From Candidatus Enterococcus huntleyi (GTDB taxonomy: Bacteria; Bacillota; Bacilli; Lactobacillales; Enterococcaceae), in NCBI RefSeq assembly GCF_009933175.1, contig NZ_MAEJ01000030.1, forward strand, positions 248,001-312,000: DNA of 64,000 bases, given 5' to 3'. Under the pieces are notes generated by a model. It was not told the origin of the DNA. It worked only from the letters and a program-made list of their open reading frames with translations, and made no database searches. The translations under genes were made by a program, and so were the position numbers. Position 1 is the first letter of the stretch; each line of letters starts with the position of its first letter. Below, piece after piece: positions 52,561-60,774 of the stretch.

Positions 52561-52916
52561 TGACCTATTTCCAACGACTGGTTGTAAATTCGTTGACGTT
52601 TATCTCATTAGCAGTCCTATTTCCTAGCATGGTTCATGTCCAAGGGATTCCAACAGCCATTATCGCAAGCTTTGTTCTGTCCCTGTTGAACATGCTAGTG
52701 AAACCTGTCTTAACAATCCTTTCTTTACCATTTACACTTTTGACTTTTGGATTGTTTAGTTTTGTGGTCAATGCGATTATCTTAAAATTGACCTCCTTTT
52801 TCGTCGGTGCAGAGCAATTTGGCTTTTCCTCTTTTGGCGCAGCAATTCTTGTTGCGGTGATCATGACTTTAGTGAACACAATTGTCAGTGAGCATACGAT
52901 GTCAAAATATCAATAA
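52560..52916 (+). CDS. liaZ: LiaZ, phage-holin-family/DUF membrane protein
   Basis: 118 residues with four transmembrane segments (about 7-25, 30-50, 58-78, 92-113), of the 'phage holin family' membrane type (Phage_holin_4_2-like: LLNMLVKPVLTILSLPFTLLTFGLF). Not a phage lysis protein. Co-translated with liaY. A strong terminator ends the liaXYZ unit. Confidence 0.87.
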   Translation: MTYFQRLVVNSLTFISLAVLFPSMVHVQGIPTAIIASFVLSLLNMLVKPVLTILSLPFTLLTFGLFSFVVNAIILKLTSFFVGAEQFGFSSFGAAILVAVIMTLVNTIVSEHTMSKYQ

Positions 52917-52931
52917 AATAGAAATTCATAG

Positions 52932-52980
52932 ATAACCTAAGCTAGAGTAGTATTAATCTCAGCTTAGGTTATTTCTTTCT
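52932..52980 (+). terminator. Terminator of liaXYZ
   Basis: ATAACCTAAGCT...AGCTTAGGTTAT, perfect 12-bp stem, then TTCTTTCT. Confidence 0.85.
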
Positions 52981-53041
52981 AGTATCTTGCTTGCGATAAT
53001 GATAAAATAGTACAGAATACTATAAGAAATGAGGGACTGTA

Positions 53042-53977
53042 ATGACAGAGATTGTCAAAGTAAGTCAGCTAGTCGATAAATTATCGCTGGAAGTCGTAAC
53101 AGGCAGCGCTACTAGTTTAGACCGTGACATCGTCACAGGTGATGTATCACGACCTGGTTTAGAATTAACAGGTTATTTTAATTATTATTCTCATGACCGT
53201 TTACAATTATTTGGAAGTAAAGAAACAACATTTGCTGAACGTATGACACCGGAAGAACGTTTGATGGTGATTAGACGGATGTGCAGCCCGGATACACCGG
53301 CATTTATAATTTCTAGAGGCTTAGAAGCAACTAAAGAAATGATTCAAGCAGCAGAAGAATATGATATTGCTGTCTTGCGCTCACCTATTTCAACTTCCCG
53401 TCTATTAGGCGAGATTTCTAGTTATCTAGATAGCCGTTTGGCTCCTCGTACCAGCATTCATGGCGTTTTAGTTGATGTCTACGGCCTGGGTGTCTTAATT
53501 CAAGGGGATAGTGGTATCGGGAAAAGTGAAACAGCGTTAGAATTAATTAAACGTGGGCACCGACTGATTGCGGATGACCGTGTGGATGTCTATAAACAAG
53601 ACGAATTAACAGTGGTTGGTGAACCGCCAAAAATCCTGCAACATTTAATTGAGATTCGTGGGATTGGTATCATTGATGTGATGAACTTATTTGGGGCAAG
53701 TGCTGTCCGTGGCTCAACAGAAGTTCAGCTGACGGTTTATCTTGAATCTTGGGAAAAGGATAAGAAATATGATCGTTTAGGTTCTGATGACACAACGGTC
53801 GAGATTGCTGAAGTCCATGTACCGCAGATTAAGATTCCTGTCAAAACAGGGCGAAATGTCGCGATCATTATTGAAGTGGCTGCCATGAACTTCCGTGCAA
53901 AAACAATGGGTTATGATGCGACGAAGACCTTTGAAGAACGATTAACTAAACTTATTGAAGAAAATTCTGCAAATTAA
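53042..53977 (+). CDS. hprK: HPr kinase/phosphorylase
   Basis: 311 residues. Phosphorylates HPr on Ser46, giving the co-repressor of CcpA, whose gene lies 7 kb downstream. Walker [13 protein letters not shown] near 154, the catalytic Asp in [12 protein letters not shown] and the signature [20 protein letters not shown] near 203-222. Twelve bases before lgt, the standard Firmicute pairing. Confidence 0.97.
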   Translation: MTEIVKVSQLVDKLSLEVVTGSATSLDRDIVTGDVSRPGLELTGYFNYYSHDRLQLFGSKETTFAERMTPEERLMVIRRMCSPDTPAFIISRGLEATKEMIQAAEEYDIAVLRSPISTSRLLGEISSYLDSRLAPRTSIHGVLVDVYGLGVLIQGDSGIGKSETALELIKRGHRLIADDRVDVYKQDELTVVGEPPKILQHLIEIRGIGIIDVMNLFGASAVRGSTEVQLTVYLESWEKDKKYDRLGSDDTTVEIAEVHVPQIKIPVKTGRNVAIIIEVAAMNFRAKTMGYDATKTFEERLTKLIEENSAN

Positions 53978-53988
53978 GGAGTTTTACT

Positions 53989-54822
53989 ATGTTGGCACAA
54001 ATCAACCGTGTAGCGTTCAACTTCTTTGGCTTGCCTATCTACTGGTATGCTTTACTGATTGTCTCTGGCGTTGCCATTGCAATGTGGCTCAGCAGCCGTG
54101 AAGCGGTGCGTGTCGGTTTAAAAAAAGATGATGTGACAGATTTTATGTTGTGGGGTTTACCTATGGCAATTATCGGCGCGCGTCTCTATTATGTTCTATT
54201 TGATATTCAACTCTACTTAGAGGATCCCATCCAGATTTTTAATATTCGTTCTGGGGGCTTGGCCATTTATGGTGGCTTGATTGCTGGTGGAATCACGTTA
54301 TACTTTTTTTCCAAATATCATTTTATCTCTATTTGGACCTTTCTGGATATCGCAGCACCGAGTGTGATCTTAGCTCAAGCGATTGGTCGCGTGGGAAATT
54401 TTATGAATCACGAAGCGTTTGGCGCGAAGACCACAGAGGCTTTTCTAAAGGGACTACATTTACCACAGGTTATCATCGATAATATGTACATTGACGGTGC
54501 TTACCGCCAACCAACCTTTTTATATGAATCAACGTGGAATGTACTGGGCTTTATCTTATTAATCTTCCTACGTAAAAAACAACACTTACTTAAACAAGGG
54601 GAAGTCTTTCTTGGCTACATTATTTGGTATAGCTTTGGCCGTTTCTTCATCGAAGGAATGCGGACAGACAGCTTGTACCTCTTTGCCAATATACGCGTTT
54701 CACAAGCCCTATCAGCTATTCTATTCGTTGGCGCAATCGCATTGCTCATTTGGCGTCGAAAAAAAGAAAGTCATTTACAAGAATATAATCGGACATTGGG
54801 CGAGAACCAATGGCTAATTTAA
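53989..54822 (+). CDS. lgt: Prolipoprotein diacylglyceryl transferase
   Basis: 277 residues, seven transmembrane segments. Adds diacylglycerol to the lipobox Cys of prolipoproteins (LivJ and PstS in this window are such substrates). Signature GRVGNFMNHEAFG near 136-148, plus IRSGGLAIYGGLI and YGxY-type QPTFLYEST. Downstream of hprK with a TAAGGAG ribosome site. Confidence 0.96.
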   Translation: MLAQINRVAFNFFGLPIYWYALLIVSGVAIAMWLSSREAVRVGLKKDDVTDFMLWGLPMAIIGARLYYVLFDIQLYLEDPIQIFNIRSGGLAIYGGLIAGGITLYFFSKYHFISIWTFLDIAAPSVILAQAIGRVGNFMNHEAFGAKTTEAFLKGLHLPQVIIDNMYIDGAYRQPTFLYESTWNVLGFILLIFLRKKQHLLKQGEVFLGYIIWYSFGRFFIEGMRTDSLYLFANIRVSQALSAILFVGAIALLIWRRKKESHLQEYNRTLGENQWLI

Positions 54823-54884
54823 TGAAAACCCATGTTTACTATGGTAAACTAACAGGGAAAAGAAACAAGAAGGAGCGCTTTTAA

Positions 54885-55904
54885 GTGAAACAAACAATTG
54901 CAGTATTAGGCCCAGGCTCATGGGGGACTGCCTTAGCACAGGTCTTGGCAGAAAACGGACATGACGTTCGAATTTGGGGCAATAACGCCGCTCAGATTGA
55001 TGAGATTAATACTTATCATACTAATCGTCATTATTTACCAGATTTAACAATTCCAGCGTCGATTCGTGGAGAAAAAGAACTAGAGATAGCGATTGATGGG
55101 GCAGATGCCATTCTTTTTGTAGTTCCCACCAAAGCTATTCGCTCAGTGGCACAAGAGTTTGTCAAAAAAGTAAAGAACAAGCCATTGATTATTCATGCCA
55201 GTAAAGGGTTGGAACAAGAAACTCACAAACGAATTTCTGAGATTCTATGTGAAGAAATCCCTGTCGAAAAACGGCGTGGGTTGGTTGTTTTATCTGGACC
55301 TAGTCACGCAGAAGAAGTGGCCGTGCACGATATTACAACAATTACAGCGGCGAGTGAAAAAGTGGAAGAGGCGACCTACGTCCAAGACTTATTCATGAAT
55401 GATTATTTCCGCATTTACACAAATACAGATGTCATCGGTGTCGAGATGGGTGCAGCATTAAAAAATATTATCGCGATTGGTGCCGGTGCTATTCATGGCT
55501 TAGGCTTTGGTGATGATGCGAAGGCTGCTATCATGACGCGTGGGCTAGCTGAAATAAGTCGCCTAGGTGTTGCGATGGGTGCGGATCCGTTAACTTTTAT
55601 CGGCTTGAGTGGTGTAGGTGATTTAATCGTGACCTGTACCAGTGTCCATTCACGGAATTGGCGAGCTGGGAACCTTCTGGGTAAAGGCCACAATCTGCAA
55701 GAAGTTTTGGAGAATATGGGGATGATTGTTGAAGGTGTTTCTACTACTAAAGCAGCAATTGAACTGGCGCATCAGGTCAATGTTGAAATGCCTATCACAG
55801 AAACCATTTATAGCGTTCTTTATGAAGGTAAGGAAATTAAAGCTGCCGCGAAAGATATTATGTTACGCGATGGCAAAATAGAGAATGAATTTTCAATCAA
55901 ATAA
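54885..55904 (+). CDS. gpsA: Glycerol-3-phosphate dehydrogenase (NAD(P)+)
   Basis: 339 residues. Makes sn-glycerol 3-phosphate for phospholipids. N-terminal nucleotide motif [19 protein letters not shown] (GxGxxG variant), the catalytic Lys in [13 protein letters not shown] near 192 and [19 protein letters not shown] near 215. Neighbours are typical of the hprK-lgt-gpsA-galU group. Confidence 0.97.
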   Translation: MKQTIAVLGPGSWGTALAQVLAENGHDVRIWGNNAAQIDEINTYHTNRHYLPDLTIPASIRGEKELEIAIDGADAILFVVPTKAIRSVAQEFVKKVKNKPLIIHASKGLEQETHKRISEILCEEIPVEKRRGLVVLSGPSHAEEVAVHDITTITAASEKVEEATYVQDLFMNDYFRIYTNTDVIGVEMGAALKNIIAIGAGAIHGLGFGDDAKAAIMTRGLAEISRLGVAMGADPLTFIGLSGVGDLIVTCTSVHSRNWRAGNLLGKGHNLQEVLENMGMIVEGVSTTKAAIELAHQVNVEMPITETIYSVLYEGKEIKAAAKDIMLRDGKIENEFSIK

Positions 55905-55943
55905 AAGGTAAACTAGTAATTAGTAAATTAGGAGGCAGTAAGC

Positions 55944-56876
55944 ATGAAAGTCAGAAAAGCAGTTATTCCAGCAGCCGGCTTAGGAACACGTTTCCTACCC
56001 GCTACCAAAGCAATGGCTAAAGAAATGTTGCCGATTGTTGATAAACCGACAATCCAATTTATTGTTGAAGAAGCATTGAAATCAGGAATCGAAGATATTT
56101 TAATCGTTACCGGTAAAGGAAAGCGCCCGATTGAAGATCATTTTGATTCAAATGTGGAGCTAGAAACCAACCTACGCGAAAAAGGCAAGACAGAGCTACT
56201 AAAATTGGTAGAAGAAACAACCGATGTGAATCTTCATTTTATCCGTCAATCTCATCCAAAAGGTTTAGGCCATGCCGTACTTCAAGCACGAGCATTTGTT
56301 GGCAATGAACCGTTTGTTGTGATGCTGGGTGATGACTTAATGGAAGATACTACTCCGTTAACGAAGCAGCTCATTAATGATTACGAACGAACACACGCGT
56401 CGACTTTAGCAGTGATGCGCGTTCCACATGAAGATACTTCAAAATATGGTATTATCAATCCAGGAGAAGAAGTTGAAAAAGGCTTGTTCAATGTTAAAAA
56501 TTTCGTTGAAAAGCCAAATCCTGAAGAAGCTCCAAGTGACTTGGCAATCATCGGCCGTTACTTGTTAACACCTGAGATCTTTGATGTGCTTGAACATCAA
56601 GAACCCGGTGCTGGCAATGAAATTCAGCTCACTGATGCCATCGATACGCTAAACAAAACACAACGCGTTTTTGCACAAGAATTTACCGGCAAACGTTATG
56701 ATGTTGGCGATAAATTTGGCTTTATGAAAACTAGTATCGAATATGGCTTAACGCATCCTGAAGTAAGTAAGAACTTAAAACAGTACATTATCGACTTAGG
56801 GGCAGAACTGGCTGAAGAACAAAAGAAATCAGAAAAAGCAGTAGCCAAAAAAGAAGACAAACCAACAAAAGAATAG
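55944..56876 (+). CDS. galU: UTP-glucose-1-phosphate uridylyltransferase
   Basis: 310 residues. Makes UDP-glucose for glycolipids, teichoic acid decoration and polysaccharide. Signature [19 protein letters not shown] near 11-29, then [21 protein letters not shown] and [12 protein letters not shown]. The last 20 or so residues ([20 protein letters not shown]) form a charged extension beyond the catalytic core. Followed by a terminator. Confidence 0.97.
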   Translation: MKVRKAVIPAAGLGTRFLPATKAMAKEMLPIVDKPTIQFIVEEALKSGIEDILIVTGKGKRPIEDHFDSNVELETNLREKGKTELLKLVEETTDVNLHFIRQSHPKGLGHAVLQARAFVGNEPFVVMLGDDLMEDTTPLTKQLINDYERTHASTLAVMRVPHEDTSKYGIINPGEEVEKGLFNVKNFVEKPNPEEAPSDLAIIGRYLLTPEIFDVLEHQEPGAGNEIQLTDAIDTLNKTQRVFAQEFTGKRYDVGDKFGFMKTSIEYGLTHPEVSKNLKQYIIDLGAELAEEQKKSEKAVAKKEDKPTKE

Positions 56877-56899
56877 AAATAAAAAGACAAAACTTAGTA

Positions 56900-56939
56900 A
56901 GTGGTACACTAATCAAACCGATTAATGTGCCACTTTTTC
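56900..56939 (+). terminator. Terminator after galU
   Basis: AGTGGTACACTAATC...GATTAATGTGCCACT (one mismatch and one G-T pair) followed by TTTTTCTG. Confidence 0.85.
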
Positions 56940-57199
56940 TGTATATAAGATGGCGGCAAACGACTAGAATTAGTTAAATGGATTCGTGCTGTTAATCAAT
57001 GTAAAACCTACGATTTGTTTATTAAATCAATTTTAGTGTTTACTTCTGTTAGCTCAGTCTGATAAAAAAGGAAATCTTTGTCTTTTACATCTGAGTTTTC
57101 CTATATGCGACAGATTTATAAGTCTGTACTGTTTCAAATGTGTTGCTTTTCTTGTACAATAGAGATAACAGATTTTCTTAATTTAGTATGCGTTTTTAT

Positions 57200-57228
57200 T
57201 TGTACAAAAAATGGGGAAATGCTATGCT
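57200..57228 (+). promoter_or_regulatory. Promoter of the DUF948-ytxH pair
   Basis: TTGTAC, a 17-base spacer and TATGCT, about 35 bases before the start codon. Confidence 0.6.
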
Positions 57229-57263
57229 AAGTATAAGGTTTATAGGCTGAAAGGAGTGTTAAA

Positions 57264-57701
57264 ATGTCAGGTTTAGAAATCGCAGGTTTACTAGCTGCAC
57301 TGGCGCTAGTTGTATTAGTTGTCTTTTTGATTCCTGTACTATTACAATTATCAAAAACACTAAAAAATGTGGATAATGTAGTGTCAGAAGTTAAAACAAC
57401 AGTCAATGTTGTGACAAATGATGTGGATGTTTTGTCCCGTCAAGTGGAGGGACTATTGGTTAAAAGTAATGAGCTATTGAATGACGTCAATGGCAAAGTA
57501 GCCACAATTGACCCATTGTTCACTGCTGTAGCTGATTTGAGTGAAAGTGTTTCTGATTTGAATAGCTCAAGTAAGCATCTATTAAATAAAGTGACCTCTG
57601 TGGGCAAATCAACAGCGAAAGCAAGTGTTGCGTCAAAAGTCGGCGGAACTGCTTATAAGTTTTTCAGAAATAGCAAATCAACAGAAAAAAATACAAAATA
57701 G
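57264..57701 (+). CDS. DUF948 family membrane-anchored protein
   Basis: 145 residues: one N-terminal hydrophobic segment (about 5-27), then a helical region with repeated Val/Asn/Asp (NVVSEVKTTVNVVTNDVDVL) typical of DUF948 proteins, and a short Ser/Lys-rich tail. Role unknown; commonly paired with YtxH and close to pepQ-ccpA in Lactobacillales. AAAGGAGTG before the ATG. Confidence 0.85.
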   Translation: MSGLEIAGLLAALALVVLVVFLIPVLLQLSKTLKNVDNVVSEVKTTVNVVTNDVDVLSRQVEGLLVKSNELLNDVNGKVATIDPLFTAVADLSESVSDLNSSSKHLLNKVTSVGKSTAKASVASKVGGTAYKFFRNSKSTEKNTK

Positions 57702-57719
57702 AGTAGGAGGAATTTGGTT

Positions 57720-58325
57720 ATGTCAAAAAATGGTGGATTTTTATTAGGTGCCGTTATTGGTGGGACAGCTGCTGCTGTTGCCGCGTTATTACTTGCGCCA
57801 AAATCAGGTAAAGAGTTACGTCAAGATTTAGCTGCACAAGCGGATGATTTATTGGATATGGCGTCTGACTACACAGATTATGCAAAGGATAAATCTTCTG
57901 AGCTTGGATCAATTGCAAAGGAAAAAGCAACAGTTCTTTCACAACAAGCAGGTGACTTGGCTGGAAATATTAAAGATAAAACAAGTAGTTCTTTTGATGA
58001 TGCACACGATATTTCAGATTCTATGTTAGAAAGATTAAAACAACAATCAGCTGATTTGACTGATCGTTTCAAGAAGTCTGCTGCTGAAGTTAAAGACGGC
58101 GCTGATGAATTATCAGATTTAGCTGAAGAAACAGCTGAAGATATCATCATTGATGTCAAAGAAACTGCTGAAGATAGCAAAGATACGCTAAAAGAAGCTG
58201 TCGATGAAGCACAGCCAGTAGTGGAAGAGGCAAAAGAAGTAACAAAAGAAACCCTTGAAGAAGGCAGCAAGCAAGTTCAAGAAACAGCGAAAGACCTAGC
58301 TGAAGAAACAAAAGACCAAATCTAA
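57720..58325 (+). CDS. YtxH domain-containing protein
   Basis: 201 residues. N-terminal GGFLLGAVIGGTAAAVAALLLAPKSGKELR (glycine-rich membrane helix plus GKELR) defines YtxH; the remainder is a long acidic, Ala/Glu/Lys/Asp helical repeat region (about 45-200) with LEA-like composition. Related proteins are general-stress linked in Bacillus; function here unknown. ATG nine bases after AGGAGG; an in-frame TTG at 57714 is ignored. Terminator follows at once. Confidence 0.85.
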   Translation: MSKNGGFLLGAVIGGTAAAVAALLLAPKSGKELRQDLAAQADDLLDMASDYTDYAKDKSSELGSIAKEKATVLSQQAGDLAGNIKDKTSSSFDDAHDISDSMLERLKQQSADLTDRFKKSAAEVKDGADELSDLAEETAEDIIIDVKETAEDSKDTLKEAVDEAQPVVEEAKEVTKETLEEGSKQVQETAKDLAEETKDQI

Positions 58326-58345
58326 GAATAATCGAATAGAATAGC

Positions 58346-58378
58346 AAAAGCTGTGGCGAATGTCACAGCTTTTTTTGC
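58346..58378 (+). terminator. Terminator after ytxH
   Basis: AAAGCTGTGgcgaatgTCACAGCTTT with a T7 run; a compact, strong hairpin. Confidence 0.9.
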
Positions 58379-58510
58379 CGTCAGTGGCTATCCATCGTGT
58401 TTTTCCTATCGACAAAGGGAAGACTTATCCAGAGTGCATCGGATTCCGAGACTTTTAGAAAACGATAAAAAGATTTTAAAAGAACTTTGAAAGCTTATGA
58501 TAAAAAAGAA

Positions 58511-58599
58511 GTGAAATGTACCATTTCACAAGATTGCTCTACGCCTACCATCCTGCTACTGCGAAACTTGGTAAGTGGGACTGGCAGCTAGGAGCTTTC
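58511..58599 (+). ncRNA. Candidate structured RNA, unit A
   Basis: Hairpin 1 GTGAAATG-tac-CATTTCAC; a conserved linker AGATTGCTCTACGCCTA; hairpin 2 between CCATCC and AAGTGGGACTGG with interior pairing; hairpin 3 AGCT-agg-AGCT followed by TTTC. The same order is found in unit B 96 bases further on. The strand is chosen because hairpin 3 has T on its 3' side. Known RNA family not recognised. Confidence 0.45.
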
Positions 58600-58606
58600 A
58601 AATGGA

Positions 58607-58697
58607 GTGAACTGTTCCAGTTTACGAGATTGCTCTACGCCTACCATCCCACTAATTTACTTATATAAGTGGGACTGGCAATAACAAATTGCTTTTT
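58607..58697 (+). ncRNA. Candidate structured RNA, unit B
   Basis: Hairpin 1 GTGAACTG-ttc-CAGTTTAC; an identical 23-base AGATTGCTCTACGCCTACCATCC; hairpin 2 CCA-TCCCACT...AGTGGGA-c-TGG; then GCAAT-aacaa-ATTGC with TTTTT, a weak terminator. Against unit A hairpin 1 shows an A-T to C-G exchange and a C-to-T change that keeps a G-T pair, which supports a real RNA fold. Confidence 0.45.
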
Positions 58698-58743
58698 AAA
58701 AATTTTTTGTAAAGTGTTGATAATTAGAGATTTTTGGATTTTT

Positions 58744-58891
58744 TCCCACTAGTGGCTATTCGCACAGTTTTGGAGATTTTTAGAAGAGCATCAAATGACA
58801 AGAAGCCATTGTCTAGTAGGTTTTCCTGATGAAGTCACTCTTTTCATTTCACTTTTTACCGTGAAATCTGTGCGAATGAAGACTAGTGGGA
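58744..58891. repeat. 148-bp inverted-end element, copy 1
   Basis: Ends TCCCACTAGT / ACTAGTGGGA (10 bp) and, four bases further in, ATTCGCACAG / CTGTGCGAAT (10 bp). Inside are smaller hairpins GACAA/TTGTC and ATTTCAC/GTGAAAT. T6 on the left and A-rich on the right extend the symmetry. Similar to copy 2 at 59055 by roughly four fifths of positions. Confidence 0.7.
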
Positions 58892-59054
58892 ATAAACTGT
58901 ACATTTCTCTTCACTACAATGCTCGAATTGAAATGTACAGGGGAGTAAGAATCCTATAGATAGGGGATTCTATGGGCAATTTTTATAATAAAATCAAAAA
59001 ATATAATCTATAGCTAGTCCTGTTCCTCATTCGCACAGAGGTTTCACTATTTTT

Positions 59055-59203
59055 TCCCACTAGTGTCTATTCGCACACTTTCAGAAATTTATAGAAGAGC
59101 GTCAAATAGCAAGAATCCATTACCTAGTAGGTTTTTCTGGTGAACTCACTCTTTTCACTTCACTTTTTATCGTGAAATCTGTGCGAATGAAGACTAGTAG
59201 GGA
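59055..59203. repeat. 148-bp inverted-end element, copy 2
   Basis: Ends TCCCACTAGT / ACTAGTAGGGA (one extra A) and ATTCGCACA / TGTGCGAAT, in the same orientation as copy 1 and 311 bases downstream. The ends are more conserved than the interior. No transposase is associated. Confidence 0.7.
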
Positions 59204-59413
59204 AAAAAGGGTCTATTTTTATCTCTCTAATCTACATAAAATAACAGTTTATGAATTATAAAATCAGACAATTGTGGTATTTGATTAGCCAGTTTGTACC
59301 GCTCATCTGAAGTAAAAGTAAAATCTCTTGTTGAGTGACACGGAGCATTTCTTAGCGACGGTCAGGTGTTTCCCATACCTTGATCAACTGTAAGATTCTA
59401 TCTGTTGAGAAGC

Positions 59414-59454
59414 AAAAAACCGTCCGATACACAATAATGTGCCTTCGGACGGTT
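59414..59454 (-). terminator. Terminator of pepQ
   Basis: AACCGTCCGA...TCGGACGGTT perfect 10-bp stem; on the minus strand it is followed by T6, 17 bases after the pepQ stop. Confidence 0.88.
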
Positions 59455-59470
59455 ATCTTATCTGAGTAAG

Positions 59471-60574
59471 TTAGTTAAGAATTTGTAATTCTTTCGAAGT
59501 TTTTGTGAAGGGTTCGCAGCCGTCTTCAGTGACGTAGACACAGTCTTCGATACGAACACCGACTTTTTCTGGAATATAGATACCTGGCTCTAGTGAGAAG
59601 CACATACCTTTTTCAATTACAAGATCATTGCCTTCTACTAAAGAAGGGTATTCATGAACAGTTGTACCAATTCCATGCCCAAGACGATGATTAAAGTATT
59701 CACCATAGCCATAGCTTTCGATGACATCGCGAGCAATTTTATCTAGCTCACTGGCTTTGACACCTGGTTTAACTGCTGCTTGTGCTTTAAGTTGTGCTTC
59801 GAGCACGATTGAATAAATCTTTTCTTGAAATTCCGTTGGTTCATGATAGGCAACTGTTCGAGTGGCATCGCTGCAATAACCGTTCCAAACAACCCCTAGG
59901 TCAAATAGAACGAGTTCATTCTTAGCCACCGCGTTCTTACCTGGATTACCATGAGGACTCGCCGCATTCTTGCCAGCAAGAACAAGTGTGTCAAAAGACA
60001 TCGCCATAACGCCTTGACGTTTTAGTTGATATTCAATCTCGGCCACTAATTCTTGTTCAGTTACGCCTTCTTTGATGGTCTTAAAGCCAATTTCAAAAGC
60101 CACATCTGCCCATGAGCCAGCTTCCATCAATTTATTTTTTTCTTCTTCAGTTTTAAGTAACTGTAGTCGTTGAATAAGTGGGCTCAAATCAGAGGAAAAA
60201 TCAGTCTCTGGAAAAGCATCTTCTAGTTGGTTAAAACGATCTAATGTTAAGTTTGATTTTTCAAGACTTAAAGACTGAGGTTTGCCATAACGACTTTCAA
60301 TCTCACGCGCAATCTTATTCCAAGGATTTTCGCTATCTAAGTAGCCCACAACATCATAAGCCCACGAGCTGTTTTGAGCATCTTCTACTTCAAGAGCCGG
60401 TGTGAATAAGAAAGGGTCGCTGTCGACGGGAACAAACAACGCAAGCACCCGCTCATGTGGTTCACTTTCATAGCCAGCGAAATAGGCGATGTGACCGGGA
60501 TCGCTGATATAAGCCAAATCTGAGTGATTTTGCTTCATCCAATCTGTCAATTCTGCTAATTTGATTTTATTCAT
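59471..60574 (-). CDS. pepQ: Xaa-Pro dipeptidase
   Basis: 367 residues, M24B metallopeptidase cleaving X-Pro dipeptides in the cytoplasm. An N-terminal creatinase-like domain (about 1-130) and a pita-bread catalytic domain. Metal ligands are visible: Asp in LFDLGVVWNGYCSDATRTV, His in HRLGHGIGTTVHE, Glu in LEPGIYIPEKVGVRIED. Divergent from ccpA, the arrangement known in lactobacilli and lactococci where both share a control region. AGAAAGGATC precedes the ATG. Confidence 0.95.
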   Translation of the reverse strand: MNKIKLAELTDWMKQNHSDLAYISDPGHIAYFAGYESEPHERVLALFVPVDSDPFLFTPALEVEDAQNSSWAYDVVGYLDSENPWNKIAREIESRYGKPQSLSLEKSNLTLDRFNQLEDAFPETDFSSDLSPLIQRLQLLKTEEEKNKLMEAGSWADVAFEIGFKTIKEGVTEQELVAEIEYQLKRQGVMAMSFDTLVLAGKNAASPHGNPGKNAVAKNELVLFDLGVVWNGYCSDATRTVAYHEPTEFQEKIYSIVLEAQLKAQAAVKPGVKASELDKIARDVIESYGYGEYFNHRLGHGIGTTVHEYPSLVEGNDLVIEKGMCFSLEPGIYIPEKVGVRIEDCVYVTEDGCEPFTKTSKELQILN

Positions 60575-60683
60575 TCGTGATCCTTCTTTCTGTAATGATT
60601 TCTCCTATCCATTGTACCACTATTCCATTCGGCAGACTAATTGAAACGAATGAAAAATTTTCATGAAAACGGGAGTAAAACGG

Positions 60684-60712
60684 TTGCAATATTTTATAGA
60701 ATCTGCTATTCT
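60684..60712 (+). promoter_or_regulatory. Promoter of ccpA
   Basis: TTGCAA, a 17-base spacer and TATTCT. The palindrome TTTTCATGAAAA lies at 60658-60669, just upstream. Confidence 0.55.
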
Positions 60713-60774
60713 AGTTTAGAAATGTAAATAGCATTTTCAGAAAATGGAATATAAAAATGAATAGGAGAATTTTC

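Larger units (their letters stand above)
56877..57263 (+). other. Intergenic region between galU and the DUF948 gene
   Basis: galU terminator at 56900-56939, then about 260 bases without ORF, then a promoter at 57200-57228. A second TACAAT at 57155-57160 has a poor -35. No gene seen. Confidence 0.5.
58379..59413. other. One-kilobase non-coding region packed with repeats and hairpins
   Basis: No ORF with coding character on either strand. It holds tandem RNA-like units A and B, two 148-bp inverted-end elements, the inverted repeat CTGTACATTTC/GAAATGTACAG (58897-58940), the hairpin AGAATCC/GGATTCT (58948-58971), a lone ATTCGCACAG (59029-59038) and a two-part stem AATCT-GTTGA/TCAAC-AGATT (59322-59397). 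See the separate entries and findings. Confidence 0.7.

Noticed and set aside
52560-52916. Phage remnant because of the holin-like family name
   Set aside because: It is the third gene of liaXYZ; no other phage gene is near.
57878-58270. 130-residue ORF on the minus strand
   Set aside because: Antisense shadow of the repetitive ytxH coding region; Ser-rich composition and no ribosome site.
58531-58680. CRISPR-like direct repeats
   Set aside because: Only two units, 96 bases apart, with structured and partly conserved 'spacers'; no cas genes in the window.
60575-60774. A cre (CcpA) site in the pepQ-ccpA gap
   Set aside because: The best word, TGAAAACGGGAGTA at 60664, has three mismatches to TGWAANCGNTNWCA at key positions, so I do not call it.
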